Virus record (IMG/VR): IMGVR_UViG_3300035034_000107
Span: 1 to 33,036 of that record
Reading direction: 5' to 3' (one strand)
DNA length: 33,036 bases
From: a virus
Shown here: positions 6,913 to 15,099 of the stretch, piece after piece
Layout of the letters: each line of letters opens with the position of its first letter
Position numbering within the stretch: the stretch's first letter is position 1
The notes under the pieces: model-generated
Seen by the model: the letters and a program-made list of their open reading frames with translations, nothing else
The model's database searches: none
What the model was told of the DNA's origin: nothing
Translations under genes and position numbers: made by a program

Positions 6913-7207
6913 AGTATTGACCGATGTCGGGTTTAAATCATTTGATGGTGTTCGTATATCTGAGAACAGTGAAGAAAAGTATGTTATTAATGTTGATGGG
7001 GTAAAAACCACATGCACTAAAGAACATAGAGTAAAATTAATATCTGGAAACTTTATTGAAGTCGATAAACTAACAACTAATGATATTTTATCAAACAATA
7101 AACGAGTTAATGATATTGGACTTATCAACTCAAATGAACTTGTCTATGATTTAATTAACGTAGATGACACACATGCATATATAACAAATAATCTTACTTC
7201 ACATAAC
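6905..7207 (+). other. Intein 2, C-terminal piece
   Basis: These 101 residues have the plan of an intein body without endonuclease: the segment PKVLTDVGFKSFDGVR, block B with CTKEHRVKL, block F with VYDLINVDDTHAYI, and block G NLTSHN followed by the extein Cys of CVYLDE. The final His-Asn and the next Cys are the expected splicing residues. The length and opening resemble, from memory, the C-terminal piece of the AceL-TerL atypically split intein, inserted at the same terminase position before Walker B. Confidence 0.82.
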
Positions 7208-8302
7208 TGCGTTTATCTTGATGAATTTGCCTTCGTTGAAGGTGCTGACGATTTCTACACATCTACTTACCCTGTAATTTCATCCGGTAAAGATACCAAG
7301 ATTATCATTACATCAACTCCAAACGGTATGAATCTATTCTACAAGTTATGGATGGATGGTATAAATGACCAAAATGATTTCAATAACATTCGCGTCGATT
7401 GGTGGGAAGTTCCACATTATGACCAAGCATGGAAAGAAACAACTATAAGAAATATCGGTGAGAAGAAATTCTCACAGGAATATGCAAACTCATTCTTCGA
7501 TAGTTCTGCTACATTAATTGATGGTGAGAAATTAGCTGCAATGACGTGGGTTAGACCCCTTGAGGAATCAGAAACCATCAAGGTTTGGGAAAAATCAATT
7601 GAAGGTCATTCATACATTGCATTGATTGATGTATCTGAAGGTGCTGGTTCTGATTATTCTGTGATGAATATTATTGATATTACAGAAACACCATATAAAC
7701 AAGTATGTCAATACAGAAATAATAAAGTAACTCCACTTGTGTTCCCTGAGATTATTGAACGACTGGCTAAGGAATATAATGAATCATTTATATTAGTTGA
7801 AGTTAACTCTATTGGCGCACAGGTGGCGAATATTCTCTATTTTGATTATGAATGTGAAAATATGATTATATCCAACATAAAAGCCGGTGATAATGTTATA
7901 TCAGGTGGTTTTGCTGGTAATATTGATTACGGGCTACGAATGACTAAGAAATCTAAACGTATTGGTTGCTCAAATCTTAAATCATTAATCGAAAATGATT
8001 TATTACTAATACAAGATTTCGATGCAATATCAGAATTACAAACATTCACTAAAAAAGGGCAATCATATGAAGCTGAAGATGGAAAACATGACGATGTTGT
8101 TATGACTTTGGTTTTATTAGGGTGGTTGTCAACTCAGGATTACTTCAAAGATTTAATGGATTTCGATTCACGAGCAAGAATTCTTGAAATGAAAATGGAA
8201 TCAATTGAAGATGATTTAACCCCAATGGGATTTTTCAATAATGCGGCTGAAGAAGCCGAAGAAGCCTATTCACTATACGATGAATACAATAATGTTTTCT
8301 AG
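6905..8302 (+). CDS. 17: Large terminase gp17, C-terminal part, preceded by the intein 2 C-terminal piece
   Basis: From GTG 6905 the frame encodes 465 residues. Residues 1-101 are the C-terminal part of intein 2; residues 102-465 are the rest of gp17. Terminase motifs follow in order: Walker B (CVYLDEFAFVEG), the coupling motif (TSTPNG), then the RNase H-like nuclease with Asp in ALIDVSEGAGSDY, Glu in LVEVNS and Asp-Asp in KHDDVVMTLVLLG. The tail is acidic. Neither half has both Walker motifs in working form, so function needs joining by splicing. A longer reading starts at GTG 6851, but its first 18 residues are an off-frame reading of the GIY-YIG region and look artificial. The next gene is gp18, as in T4. 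Confidence 0.85.
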   Translation: MPKVLTDVGFKSFDGVRISENSEEKYVINVDGVKTTCTKEHRVKLISGNFIEVDKLTTNDILSNNKRVNDIGLINSNELVYDLINVDDTHAYITNNLTSHNCVYLDEFAFVEGADDFYTSTYPVISSGKDTKIIITSTPNGMNLFYKLWMDGINDQNDFNNIRVDWWEVPHYDQAWKETTIRNIGEKKFSQEYANSFFDSSATLIDGEKLAAMTWVRPLEESETIKVWEKSIEGHSYIALIDVSEGAGSDYSVMNIIDITETPYKQVCQYRNNKVTPLVFPEIIERLAKEYNESFILVEVNSIGAQVANILYFDYECENMIISNIKAGDNVISGGFAGNIDYGLRMTKKSKRIGCSNLKSLIENDLLLIQDFDAISELQTFTKKGQSYEAEDGKHDDVVMTLVLLGWLSTQDYFKDLMDFDSRARILEMKMESIEDDLTPMGFFNNAAEEAEEAYSLYDEYNNVF

Positions 8303-8319
8303 CCCACAATCTTATTTTT

Positions 8320-8327
8320 TATAAATA
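8320..8327 (+). promoter_or_regulatory. Late promoter for gp18
   Basis: A perfect TATAAATA lies 56 bases upstream of the gp18 start, in the only sizeable gap between gp17 and gp18. This is the octamer recognised by the T4-type late sigma factor gp55, which is encoded at 20944 in this window. The sheath Shine-Dalgarno AAGGAG follows. Confidence 0.8.
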
Positions 8328-8382
8328 TTGATAAATTAACTAGATTTTTGAAGTAAATTGACTGAGATTAAGGAGATAAAAT

Positions 8383-10338
8383 ATGGGTTTTCAATTAAGT
8401 CCGGGTGTTAATGTATCTGAAGTTGACTTAACTGGTTTCATCCCTGCTGTTGCAACTACAGGTGGCGCATTCGTAGGCCAGTTTGATTGGGGGCCAGTTG
8501 AAGAATATAAAACTATTGAAGATAAGAATAAACTTGAAAAATGGTTTGGTAAACCTTCTGATGTAAATTATAGAGATTGGTTTAGCTGCGCTAACTTTTT
8601 AGCATATTCAGCAAACTTGAATGTTGTTCGTGTTGTTGAATCAACCGCATTGAATGCTTCTGCTGATGGTTCTGGAATTCTTATTAAAAATGAAACACTA
8701 CACAGCACTATTTTAGGTACACCATCTGGTGATGCTGCAATGCTTGCTGCTCGTTTCCCCGGTGCATTGGGTAATAGTTTAAAAGTTTCAATGGCTGATG
8801 CTACAACTTTCGATTCATGGGATACCAATTATAAAGATTTATTCGATGGCGCACCAAGCACTTCAGGTTTTGCTGAAGTGCTTGGTGGTTCAAATGATGA
8901 ACTTCACGTTGTTGTTGTAGACGAAGATGGCTTGTTTAGTGGAGTGCCGGGCACTGTGCTAGAACGATTCGCTTATGTTTCAAAAGCAAAAGATGCAAAG
9001 CGTTTAGATGGTGAACCTTCTTTCTATGGTTCTATTCTTAATAAACAATCTGAATACATTTGGTTCCTAGAAGTTCCTGCTGCTAGTGCATATGTTGTTG
9101 ACGGTTCTGTTAATGAGCTTACAATCACTGATGCTGGTACAGGTTACGTTGTTGGTGACGCGATTACTGTAACAGGTGATGGTAGTGGTTTTACTGCTGA
9201 AGTAGCTACTATTGATACTGGTGGTGAGATTCTTACAATCACAATCACTAATGCTGGTACAGGTTACACAAATGCTACTGTAGATTTCAGTGCTGGTAGT
9301 GGTACTGGTGCAACTGCTGATGCGGTTATCACTGATACATCAACCGATGCTGCATGGAATACTGCTGCTGCTGGTGCAACTTTCTCTAACCTTGCAACTG
9401 CATATACTGTTTCATTATCTGCTGGTACAAATGGTTCTGCGGTAACTGCTAATGAACTGATTGTTGGTTGGGATATGTTCATTAACTCTGAAGTTGTTGA
9501 CGTGTCACTGTTATTCGTTGGTGATGCAGGTGGTGACACTGAACACACTGCTGTTGTAAAACACGTTATTGATAATGTTGTTGAAGCACGTAAAGATGCT
9601 ATAGCATTCTTCTCACCACTTTACAGTGATGTGGTTGGTATTTCTGAATCTACTGCTGTTGATAACGCAATTGCTACACGTGATACAGTTAACACAGTAT
9701 CTTCATATGCGGTAATGGATTCAGGTTACAAGTATCAATATGATGCATACAATGACAAATATCGTTGGATTCCACTGAATGCTGATATTGCTGGTCTAGC
9801 TGCATACACTGATAACGTATCTGACCCTTGGTATTCACCTGCTGGTTTCACTCGTGGTCAAATTAAGAATGGTATTCAACTTGCATTGAATCCTTCTAAA
9901 ACATCGCGTGATAAACTGTACAAGAGTTCAATCAACCCTGTTGTTTCATTCACAGGTGAAGGTGTTCTTCTGTATGGTGACAGAACACAGCAAGCTAAAC
10001 CTTCCGCTTTCCAGAAAATCAATATCCGTAGACTGTTTATTGTTCTTGAAAAATCGGTGGCGGTTGCTGCTAAGTATCAACTATTTGAGTTTAATGATTC
10101 ATTCACACGCGCCCAATTCGTTAATATGGTTGAACCTTTCTTACGTGAAGTAAAAGGTCGCCGTGGTATTTTCGATTACTCAGTGGTTTGTGATGAAACA
10201 AACAACACACCTGAAGTAATTGACCGTTCTGAATTTGTTGCAGATATTTACGTTAAACCTGCATACTCAATTAACTTCATTCAGCTTAACTTTGTAGCTG
10301 TTCGTAGTGGTGTTGAGTTCAGTGAAATCATTGGTTAA
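8383..10338 (+). CDS. 18: Tail sheath protein gp18
   Basis: This 651-residue protein matches T4 gp18 (659 residues) in length, position and sequence: an N-terminal LSPGVNVSEVDLTGFIPAV and a C-terminal strand pair (VKPAYSINFIQLNFVAVRSG) that interlocks neighbouring subunits. gp18 forms the contractile sheath around the gp19 tube. The middle domain (about residues 243-320) carries two copies of a GTGY beta-repeat (ITDAGTGYVVGD and ITNAGTGYTN) like those in the protein at 1588-2298. In T4 this part of gp18 is the exposed protruding domain, so the repeats likely decorate the tail surface. A late promoter and strong AAGGAG precede it. Confidence 0.93.
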   Translation: MGFQLSPGVNVSEVDLTGFIPAVATTGGAFVGQFDWGPVEEYKTIEDKNKLEKWFGKPSDVNYRDWFSCANFLAYSANLNVVRVVESTALNASADGSGILIKNETLHSTILGTPSGDAAMLAARFPGALGNSLKVSMADATTFDSWDTNYKDLFDGAPSTSGFAEVLGGSNDELHVVVVDEDGLFSGVPGTVLERFAYVSKAKDAKRLDGEPSFYGSILNKQSEYIWFLEVPAASAYVVDGSVNELTITDAGTGYVVGDAITVTGDGSGFTAEVATIDTGGEILTITITNAGTGYTNATVDFSAGSGTGATADAVITDTSTDAAWNTAAAGATFSNLATAYTVSLSAGTNGSAVTANELIVGWDMFINSEVVDVSLLFVGDAGGDTEHTAVVKHVIDNVVEARKDAIAFFSPLYSDVVGISESTAVDNAIATRDTVNTVSSYAVMDSGYKYQYDAYNDKYRWIPLNADIAGLAAYTDNVSDPWYSPAGFTRGQIKNGIQLALNPSKTSRDKLYKSSINPVVSFTGEGVLLYGDRTQQAKPSAFQKINIRRLFIVLEKSVAVAAKYQLFEFNDSFTRAQFVNMVEPFLREVKGRRGIFDYSVVCDETNNTPEVIDRSEFVADIYVKPAYSINFIQLNFVAVRSGVEFSEIIG

Positions 10339-10346
10339 TTTGGTAT

Positions 10347-10365
10347 GGGGTAGTTATTCTACCCC
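10347..10365 (+). terminator. Hairpin between gp18 and gp19
   Basis: GGGGTAG (10347-10353), loop TTATT and CTACCCC (10359-10365) form a perfect seven-pair stem. No T-run follows, so it is not a classic terminator. It may protect the 3' end of the sheath transcript or cause partial termination. A similar stem follows dUTPase (29267-29298). Confidence 0.5.
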
Positions 10366-10400
10366 TGCTAAATAATATAAAGAATAATAGGAGAATATAG

Positions 10401-10940
10401 ATGGCTGAAGAAATTGGCGTTAATAGTTTTATTGCGCAATTTACAGGTGGTGGTGCTAGACCTAACTTGTATAAGGTTACACTAAACTTCCCGGCAATTG
10501 CTGCTGGTCAAGGTAGTGCAACTAAACGTTCAATGTTATGTAAGGCGGCAACATTGCCACAATCAACTATCGGTATGGTTAACGTTCCATTCATGGGTCG
10601 TAACATTAAAGTAGCTGGTGATAAAGAGTTCCCTGAGTGGACTGTTACTATGCTTAACGATACTGATTTTGATACACGTAAATCGTTTGAAACATGGCTT
10701 AACCGAATTAATAATCATGCACTGAATGTTGGTGTAGCTACACCACTTGCGTATATGTCATCAATTCAAGTAGAACAATTAGACCGTTTAGGTCGAGTAA
10801 TCTACAAATATGAATTGGTTGGATGTTTCCCAACTGAAGTTGGAGAAATCTCATTAGGTTATGACCAAAATGATGCTGTGGAGGAATTTACTGTTACCTT
10901 TGCTATGCAGTATTGGACTTCCGATGGTGCAATTGTTTAA
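10401..10940 (+). CDS. 19: Tail tube protein gp19
   Basis: This 179-residue protein matches T4 gp19 (163 residues): a start of the type FIAQFTGGGARPNLYKVTLNFP, then CKAATLPQSTIG, the VAGDKEFPEWTVTMLND strand and a C-terminal VTFAMQYW. gp19 hexamers stack into the inner tail tube through which DNA passes. It follows gp18 as in T4, behind AGGAGA. The portal gp20 would normally follow, but a homing endonuclease gene lies between them here. Confidence 0.93.
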   Translation: MAEEIGVNSFIAQFTGGGARPNLYKVTLNFPAIAAGQGSATKRSMLCKAATLPQSTIGMVNVPFMGRNIKVAGDKEFPEWTVTMLNDTDFDTRKSFETWLNRINNHALNVGVATPLAYMSSIQVEQLDRLGRVIYKYELVGCFPTEVGEISLGYDQNDAVEEFTVTFAMQYWTSDGAIV

Positions 10941-10945
10941 AACAG

Positions 10946-12370
10946 ATGAAAACCTTTATTAATGAAAATCTTTTAACCAAGGATGGTATGAAGATTAATC
11001 CGCGAAAATGTAGAAAGGATTGGTTTGATAATAATGGATTTAGTTCTCAATACAATCAAATCGTAACATCTACTAATTGGTGCAGTTCATTTAGTGAGCG
11101 GTGCTACAGCATATTAAATAATATCACAGAAAACCCTACATGTGTTGACTGTGGTTCTGATACGAAGTTCCGAAATAAAACAGGGTATTCAGTTCGTTGT
11201 GTTACTTGTTCAAGTAAACATGAATCCACTAAACTACAACACCCCGATGTTGTAAATAGACGAAATGTTTCTATAAAAGAATCTTATCAAAACTTTAATT
11301 TCACTGATAGAAATATAAAGTCAAGAGAAACAACATTAATAAACCACGGCGTTTCACATCATATGAAGTTGGATGTTTATAGAGACTTCTATTCAAAACT
11401 ACAACGTAAAGAAATTCCGGTTAATCTACTTGATACTAATAAAACTATTGCAAATATTCAAGATGAAACTGGGTTTTCTGAGAGTCATATTAGACAGGAA
11501 TATCATAAAAATGACATTGAATGGAGGTCTGTTAAATCAAAGTACGAGCAAGAGCTTGTATCATTTTTAGACTCATTGGGTATTGAGAATATTGTAACTG
11601 GCACTCGCTCAGTAATTACACCCCTTGAACTAGATATTTATCTGCCAGATTATGACTTAGCAATAGAGTTTAATGGTTTATATTACCACTCAGATATATT
11701 CAAAGAAAAGAAATATCATTTACTTAAAACGGAATTATGTGAAGATAATAATATTCAATTACTTCATATATTTGAGCATGAATGGAATACTAAAAAAGAT
11801 ATATGGAAGGCATTAATATCGGCTAAGTTGGGTAAATCCGACCGTATATATGCTAGAAAATGTAAACTCGCTCTAGTTGAAAATAATGAATCGAATACAT
11901 TCTTAAATGAAAATCACTTACAGGGGTCGATTAATTCTTCATTATCACATGGTTTATATCATGATAATGAGTTAGTGGCTCTAATGACTTTCGGTAAATC
12001 TAGGTTTACATCAGGTGAATATGAATTATACAGATATTGTAATAGAAAGGATATTACTGTGGTTGGGGGTTTTTCTAAATTATTGAAAAACTCAAACATC
12101 ACTAATGTTATCTCATATGCAAATAGGCGCTGGTGTGGAAAAAGAAATGTTTATGAGTCTAATGATTTTGAGTTGATAAACACAACACCTCCGAATTATT
12201 TTTATTTTGATAATAAACATAATTTCTATAGCAGAAATAAATTTATGAAACATAAATTAAGTACCCAATTATCTCAATTCGATTCCAATCTAACTGAATA
12301 TCAAAACATGATAAATAATGGGTATAATCGCATATTTGATTGCGGTAACTACAAATACATTTATAGGTGA
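10946..12370 (+). CDS. Free-standing EDxHD/Vsr-like homing endonuclease
   Basis: The product has 474 residues from ATG 10946; the frame is open a little further upstream, but that part reads through the end of gp19. Near residues 66-88 two CxxC pairs (CVDC...CVTC) form a zinc finger. After a helix-turn-helix-like stretch (TIANIQDETGFSESHIRQEY), residues about 198-280 hold a PD-(D/E)xK-type nuclease core: ELDIYLPDYDLAIEFNG with Glu228, Asp230 and Glu241, then YYHSD (His248). This fits the EDxHD family of phage homing nucleases related to Vsr. The last 170 residues (HLQGS, LVALMTFGKSRF, SYANRRW, SRNKFMKHKL) are a domain often fused to such nucleases. No Shine-Dalgarno is seen. The N-terminus MKTFINE|N resembles a gp21-cleaved leader. 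The end of the gene supplies the gp20 ribosome binding site. Confidence 0.78.
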   Translation: MKTFINENLLTKDGMKINPRKCRKDWFDNNGFSSQYNQIVTSTNWCSSFSERCYSILNNITENPTCVDCGSDTKFRNKTGYSVRCVTCSSKHESTKLQHPDVVNRRNVSIKESYQNFNFTDRNIKSRETTLINHGVSHHMKLDVYRDFYSKLQRKEIPVNLLDTNKTIANIQDETGFSESHIRQEYHKNDIEWRSVKSKYEQELVSFLDSLGIENIVTGTRSVITPLELDIYLPDYDLAIEFNGLYYHSDIFKEKKYHLLKTELCEDNNIQLLHIFEHEWNTKKDIWKALISAKLGKSDRIYARKCKLALVENNESNTFLNENHLQGSINSSLSHGLYHDNELVALMTFGKSRFTSGEYELYRYCNRKDITVVGGFSKLLKNSNITNVISYANRRWCGKRNVYESNDFELINTTPPNYFYFDNKHNFYSRNKFMKHKLSTQLSQFDSNLTEYQNMINNGYNRIFDCGNYKYIYR

Positions 12371-12374
12371 ATAT

Positions 12375-14057
12375 ATGGATTTCCTTGGTTTTAATATATC
12401 AAAGATAAAAGATGAAGAAAAGAAGGGCAAAACATTTGTTCAGCCCTCTTTTGAAGATGGTGCTGTTGAGGTTGAATCAAATGACATGTCTAATTACTCA
12501 GCTAATATGGGTTATACATTTGACCTTGATGCTGTACCGGAAAGTGAATTTGAATTGGCTATGGCATATCGTAACCTTGCGATACAACCAGATATTGATG
12601 AAGCTATTCAGGAAATTATCAATGAGGCAATCATTACAGATGATTTAAAAGACCCTATCTCACTTATCCTTGAAGATGTTGATTTATCTCAAGGAATTAA
12701 GAATAAAATAAAAGAAGAATTTGATTACATTCTTAAACTATTAGATTTTAAGAATAATGGATATGGCATATTCCGTAAATGGTATGTTGATGGTCGCATA
12801 TACTTCCATAAAGTAATTGATAAATCAAGTTCTTCTTCAACTGGTATTGAAGAGTTAGTACCTATTGACCCAATGAATATCAAAATGATTCGTGAATATA
12901 AAACCGAAACGAAGAAGGATAGAAATGCAACTGATATTGATATTTTCAATTTAGCAGAGATTGAAGAATATTATATCTACTCACGTGTGCCATTTAACTC
13001 AGAAGCACATCAAGAGAAGAAGAACGCTGTAAGAATTCCAAAAGAAGCGGTTGCGTTTGCTCCATCAGGATTACTTTCAATTAATGGTAAACAGGTTCTA
13101 TCTTACCTGTACAAATCAATTAAACCTTTCAATGACCTAAAGTTATTAGAAGATTCAGTTGTTATTTACCGTGTTACGCGCGCACCTGAACGTAGAATTT
13201 TCTACGTCGATGTTGGTTCATTGCCTAAAGGTAAAGCTGACCAATATCTAAAAGATGTGATGAATCGTTTCAAAAATAAGATTGTTTACGATGTAACGAA
13301 AGGCACAATTAACAACCGTAAGAAGTTCCAGTCAATGATTGAAGATTACTGGTTGCCTAGACGTGAAGGTGGTCGTGGTACTGAGGTTTCAACACTACCG
13401 GGTGGTGAACAACTTGGTGAATTGAGTGATGTTGAATATTTCAAAACTAAGCTATACAAATCCCTAAATGTTCCATTATCGCGCTTCCAAGGGGATTCTA
13501 GTGCATTTAATATCGGTAGAACCACTGAAATAACTCGTGACGAAATTAAATTTAATAAATATATTCAAAGACTCCGTAGAAAATTCTCTGAGATTTTTAA
13601 TGATTTATTAAAAACCCAAGTACTTCTAAAGAAAGTAATGACAAGTGAAGAATGGAATGATATTGAACCTGAGATTACTTACTCATTCTTAGAGGATAAT
13701 TACTTCTCTGAATTGAAAGAAGTTGAGTTAATGAATGACCGTGTTGGTATGTTATCAACACTACAGAGTTCAGAAGCGATTGGTAAGTATTATTCACATG
13801 AGTTCATACGTAAAGAAGTTTTAAAACAATCTGAAGATGACATTATTGAAATGGATAAACAGATTGCTGAAGAAAAGAATGATGAACAATATTATCCGGT
13901 AGAAGATGATGGTATGGGTGGAGGTGGCTTCGGTGGTGAACCAACAGAACCTGAAGAACCTGAAGAACCTGTAGAGCCCAAACCTGAACCAGTGGTTGAA
14001 CCGGATGAAGATGAAGATGAAGATGAACAGAAAGATAAAGATGATGAGGAAAAATAA
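12375..14057 (+). CDS. 20: Portal vertex protein gp20
   Basis: From ATG 12375 (GGTGA upstream, within the end of the endonuclease gene) the product has 560 residues, against 524 in T4. Portal signatures include IQPDIDEAIQEIINEAI near the start, ITDDLKDPISL, the wing/stem region (YRVTRAPERRIFYVDVG, then LPKGKADQYL), and LNVPLSRFQGDSSAFNIGR before the crown helices. gp20 forms the dodecameric ring through which gp17 pumps DNA and where head assembly starts. The C-terminus is an unusually long acidic Pro/Glu/Asp tail (about the last 50 residues). A frame starting at 12318 reads through the endonuclease gene and is not the likely start. Confidence 0.93.
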   Translation: MDFLGFNISKIKDEEKKGKTFVQPSFEDGAVEVESNDMSNYSANMGYTFDLDAVPESEFELAMAYRNLAIQPDIDEAIQEIINEAIITDDLKDPISLILEDVDLSQGIKNKIKEEFDYILKLLDFKNNGYGIFRKWYVDGRIYFHKVIDKSSSSSTGIEELVPIDPMNIKMIREYKTETKKDRNATDIDIFNLAEIEEYYIYSRVPFNSEAHQEKKNAVRIPKEAVAFAPSGLLSINGKQVLSYLYKSIKPFNDLKLLEDSVVIYRVTRAPERRIFYVDVGSLPKGKADQYLKDVMNRFKNKIVYDVTKGTINNRKKFQSMIEDYWLPRREGGRGTEVSTLPGGEQLGELSDVEYFKTKLYKSLNVPLSRFQGDSSAFNIGRTTEITRDEIKFNKYIQRLRRKFSEIFNDLLKTQVLLKKVMTSEEWNDIEPEITYSFLEDNYFSELKEVELMNDRVGMLSTLQSSEAIGKYYSHEFIRKEVLKQSEDDIIEMDKQIAEEKNDEQYYPVEDDGMGGGGFGGEPTEPEEPEEPVEPKPEPVVEPDEDEDEDEQKDKDDEEK

Positions 14058-14224
14058 TGGCCGAAAATAACGAAACAGTATCATTAACACAACTTGCAAT
14101 TGATAAGAAACCTGCTGAATTTAAAGCAGTAGTTGGCGATAAATTAACTGACTTATTAAGAACTGCAATAGATGATAAAAAATCTGAAGTTGCTAATGGT
14201 ATGCTTAATACACAGGAAGATTAA
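14057..14224 (+). CDS. Small prohead core protein, gp67-like by position
   Basis: ATG 14057 overlaps the gp20 stop by one base, and the frame encodes 55 residues (MAENNETVSLTQLAIDKK..., ending NGMLNTQED). It is a charged, helical peptide without motifs. T4 has gene 67, an acidic prohead core protein of 80 residues, exactly here between 20 and 68. The tight coupling and position support the same role: a core component later cut by gp21. Similarity is too short to call from sequence alone. Confidence 0.6.
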   Translation: MAENNETVSLTQLAIDKKPAEFKAVVGDKLTDLLRTAIDDKKSEVANGMLNTQED

Positions 14225-14225
14225 T

Positions 14226-14822
14226 ATGCTTACATTTTCAGAATTACGTGAAGATTTGGAACAGGATATTGTAGATATTCTGAAGGGTTTAGGTACTCGT
14301 GAATTAGAAATTGACTACGAAGAAGGTTATGTTTCTGGTGAATTTGATACTAAAGAACAAGTTCAGAAAGCTGTAGATGCTATTCCCGATAATGTTGATT
14401 ATGAAATTGAAGTATCTATAGATGTTGGCGGCGCTGATGACGAAAAAATTGAAACATCTGATGACATAGACGAGATTGACTTCGACTCACTTGACGATGA
14501 CATACACACATATGAAATATATGTATACCTTGATAATGCATCATACGATGAAATGGATGAAGAAACCGATTTAAATGAACGTAAACGCGTTATAAAGGTT
14601 ACATCCAAAGGTAAACGCCGAATCAAAATTAAATGTAACAAAGGATTTAAATATGATGGCAAGAAGTGTGTAAAGATTGGTGGTACAGAAGCGATTAAAA
14701 AACGCAAAGCTATTAAGAAATCAGTACGCACCAAGAAAGCTAAAGGGGCTGGTTACGCGCGCAAATCTAGTAGATTGCGTAAGAAGGCAATGAAGAAACG
14801 CAAATCAATGGGATTATCATAA
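14226..14822 (+). CDS. Prohead core protein, gp68-like
   Basis: From ATG 14226 the product has 198 residues. The first 130 are very acidic (an alpha/beta part with LEIDYEEGYVSGEFDTKEQ, then Asp/Glu runs); the last 65 are extremely basic (KRKAIKKSVRTKKAKG, SSRLRKKAMKKRKS). The position between the gp67-like gene and gp21 is that of T4 gene 68, a minor core protein of 141 residues. The basic tail could bind DNA or the acidic scaffold. The N-terminus MLTFSELRE|D contains a gp21-type L-x-E site. A longer start at 14172 reads through the upstream gene, so I reject it. Confidence 0.7.
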   Translation: MLTFSELREDLEQDIVDILKGLGTRELEIDYEEGYVSGEFDTKEQVQKAVDAIPDNVDYEIEVSIDVGGADDEKIETSDDIDEIDFDSLDDDIHTYEIYVYLDNASYDEMDEETDLNERKRVIKVTSKGKRRIKIKCNKGFKYDGKKCVKIGGTEAIKKRKAIKKSVRTKKAKGAGYARKSSRLRKKAMKKRKSMGLS

Positions 14823-15089
14823 ATGAAAACTTTTAAAGGTATATTAAATGAATTAAATGAAGCCAAAGGGCGTAACTACTATGAGATTGGTGGCGACCGA
14901 TATGATGGCGGTGTTGTGCTTAAGGTATATATCAACGGAAAACAAGTGGTTGATGACATTTATGACGGTGAGCAGGAGTTCAGATATAAGGGCAAGATAG
15001 TTAAGGGAAATATTGATAATTTCTTGGATGTTGTGGGTAAGAAAGATAATCTGAAAGCAAAAGATTTTAAACGAATTGAATTGAAATAG
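14823..15089 (+). CDS. Small protein with capsid-targeting-like leader
   Basis: This 88-residue protein starts right after the stop of the gp68-like gene, just before the protease gp21. It begins MKTFKGILNELNEAKGR: an amphipathic MKTF- leader with two overlapping gp21-type cleavage sites (ILNE|L and LNE|A). The remaining 70 residues look like a small beta-rich domain (EIGGDRYDGGVVLKVYINGK). T4 internal proteins and Alt carry such leaders and are packed into the head for injection. An internal head protein injected with the DNA is the most likely role; its target is unknown. Confidence 0.65.
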   Translation: MKTFKGILNELNEAKGRNYYEIGGDRYDGGVVLKVYINGKQVVDDIYDGEQEFRYKGKIVKGNIDNFLDVVGKKDNLKAKDFKRIELK

Positions 15090-15099
15090 GAAACAATAT

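Noticed and set aside
6900-6916. Programmed +1 frameshift at GCC-TAA-A joining the two terminase frames
   Set aside because: The P-site tRNA for GCC would pair poorly after slipping, and no stimulatory Shine-Dalgarno sits at the usual close spacing. Restart at GTG 6905 explains the layout better, though a one-base error cannot be excluded.
13821-14099. Minus-strand Phe-rich frame opposite the end of gp20
   Set aside because: Mirror of the Glu/Asp-rich gp20 tail; low complexity and no start signals.
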